Part shown: positions 63,911-64,000 of the stretch, in pieces
Numbering within the stretch: position 1 is the first letter of the stretch
Layout of the letters: every line of letters starts with the position of its first letter
Source: Planctomycetota bacterium
GTDB taxonomy: Bacteria; Planctomycetota; Planctomycetia; Pirellulales; Pirellulaceae
Reading direction: 5' to 3'
DNA: 64,000 bases
NCBI GenBank assembly: GCA_029259935.1
Contig: JAJDEH010000408.1
Location: forward strand, 24,369-88,368
The notes under the pieces: generated by a model
The model's input: only the letters and a program-made list of their open reading frames with translations
What the model was told of the DNA's origin: nothing
The model's database searches: none
Program-made: the position numbers and the translations under genes

Positions 63911-64000
63911 GAAACGTGGAGCCGGAGATCTTGTGATTTGAGTCTTGGCATACGATTCAAACCGGCACTCGAGGTGGCTCGCTGATGAGAAGAGAAGAAC

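Larger units (their letters stand above)
63345..64000. other. Intergenic region with repeats, no gene seen
   Basis: 656 bases to the window end. Open frames cross it (63247-63897 and 63569-63985 on plus) but have no similarity and run over repeats. It holds the inverted repeat at 63638 and the dispersed repeat at 63850. The promoter of the minus-strand propeller gene must be near 63400. Confidence 0.4.

Noticed and set aside
63569..63985. 138-residue frame near the window end
   Set aside because: Runs across the inverted repeat and the dispersed repeat; no start signal and no similarity.
1..64000. CRISPR array, rRNA, tRNA, transposase or phage genes
   Set aside because: I looked for regularly spaced repeats, tRNA T-loop signatures and DDE/integrase motifs by eye and found none that held; a tRNA scan could still reveal one I missed.

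Overview
The window looks like chromosomal DNA from a planctomycete, probably of the Pirellulales type. The evidence is gene content: DUF1501, DUF1549/DUF1553 and PVC-type cytochrome proteins, an ECF sigma factor overlapping a giant Ser/Thr kinase with TPRs, a short RRWWQFSLR-type membrane protein, CRTAC1/ASPIC-UnbV proteins, and LamG/sialidase/esterase secreted enzymes. I found no rRNA, tRNA, CRISPR array, phage module or transposase.

Layout. 1-5157 is the end of a surface-polysaccharide region: a membrane protein cut by the window edge, a MurJ-like flippase, an unknown protein and two divergent FkbM-type methyltransferases separated by a palindromic repeat. 5201-8475 (minus) holds a LamG protein, a 2-hydroxyacid dehydrogenase and a Tat-type DUF1501 protein. 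8870-12618 is a sigma factor/kinase pair with an ATGA overlap. 12683-15580 is a large secreted cytochrome c/beta-propeller protein. 15738-20433 is signalling: a GGDEF-EAL protein with an unusual EAL site and two divergent response regulators with no histidine kinase nearby. 20482-24896 holds a spermidine-synthase-like methyltransferase, a 35-residue Lys-rich protein, a P-loop/pentapeptide-repeat fusion and a DUF4432 protein.

24944-35675 is a long minus-strand block: a poly-HAMP chemoreceptor, a LolD-like ATPase, an FtsX-like permease carrying three EF-hand loops, two tandem paralogous CPFC proteins, a membrane DUF3299-like protein and a DUF3299-like lipoprotein. It reads as an undescribed envelope transport or redox system and is one of the two most interesting parts of the window. 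36307-39705 contains a small membrane protein, arsC, a LexA-HTH/pRiA4b fusion and a frameshifted gene.

39925-47197 is a planctomycete operon (DUF1549/1553, DUF1501, WD40, second DUF1549/1553) interspersed with palindromic MITE-like elements, with a divergent GntR/LacI-type regulator. 47279-49735 is a CRTAC1-like lipoprotein gene interrupted by one in-frame TGA. The downstream codons stay in frame through the family's C-terminal domain, and a SECIS-like hairpin follows the TGA, so it is a candidate selenoprotein. 49891-54597 has an alpha/beta hydrolase, small membrane proteins, an O-methyltransferase and a translationally coupled pncA-kptA pair. 54509-63350 is carbohydrate catabolism: sugar isomerase, GH88, a MocA-related Tat protein, an esterase-LamG-sialidase fusion and a coupled propeller-like protein. 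The last 650 bases hold only repeats.
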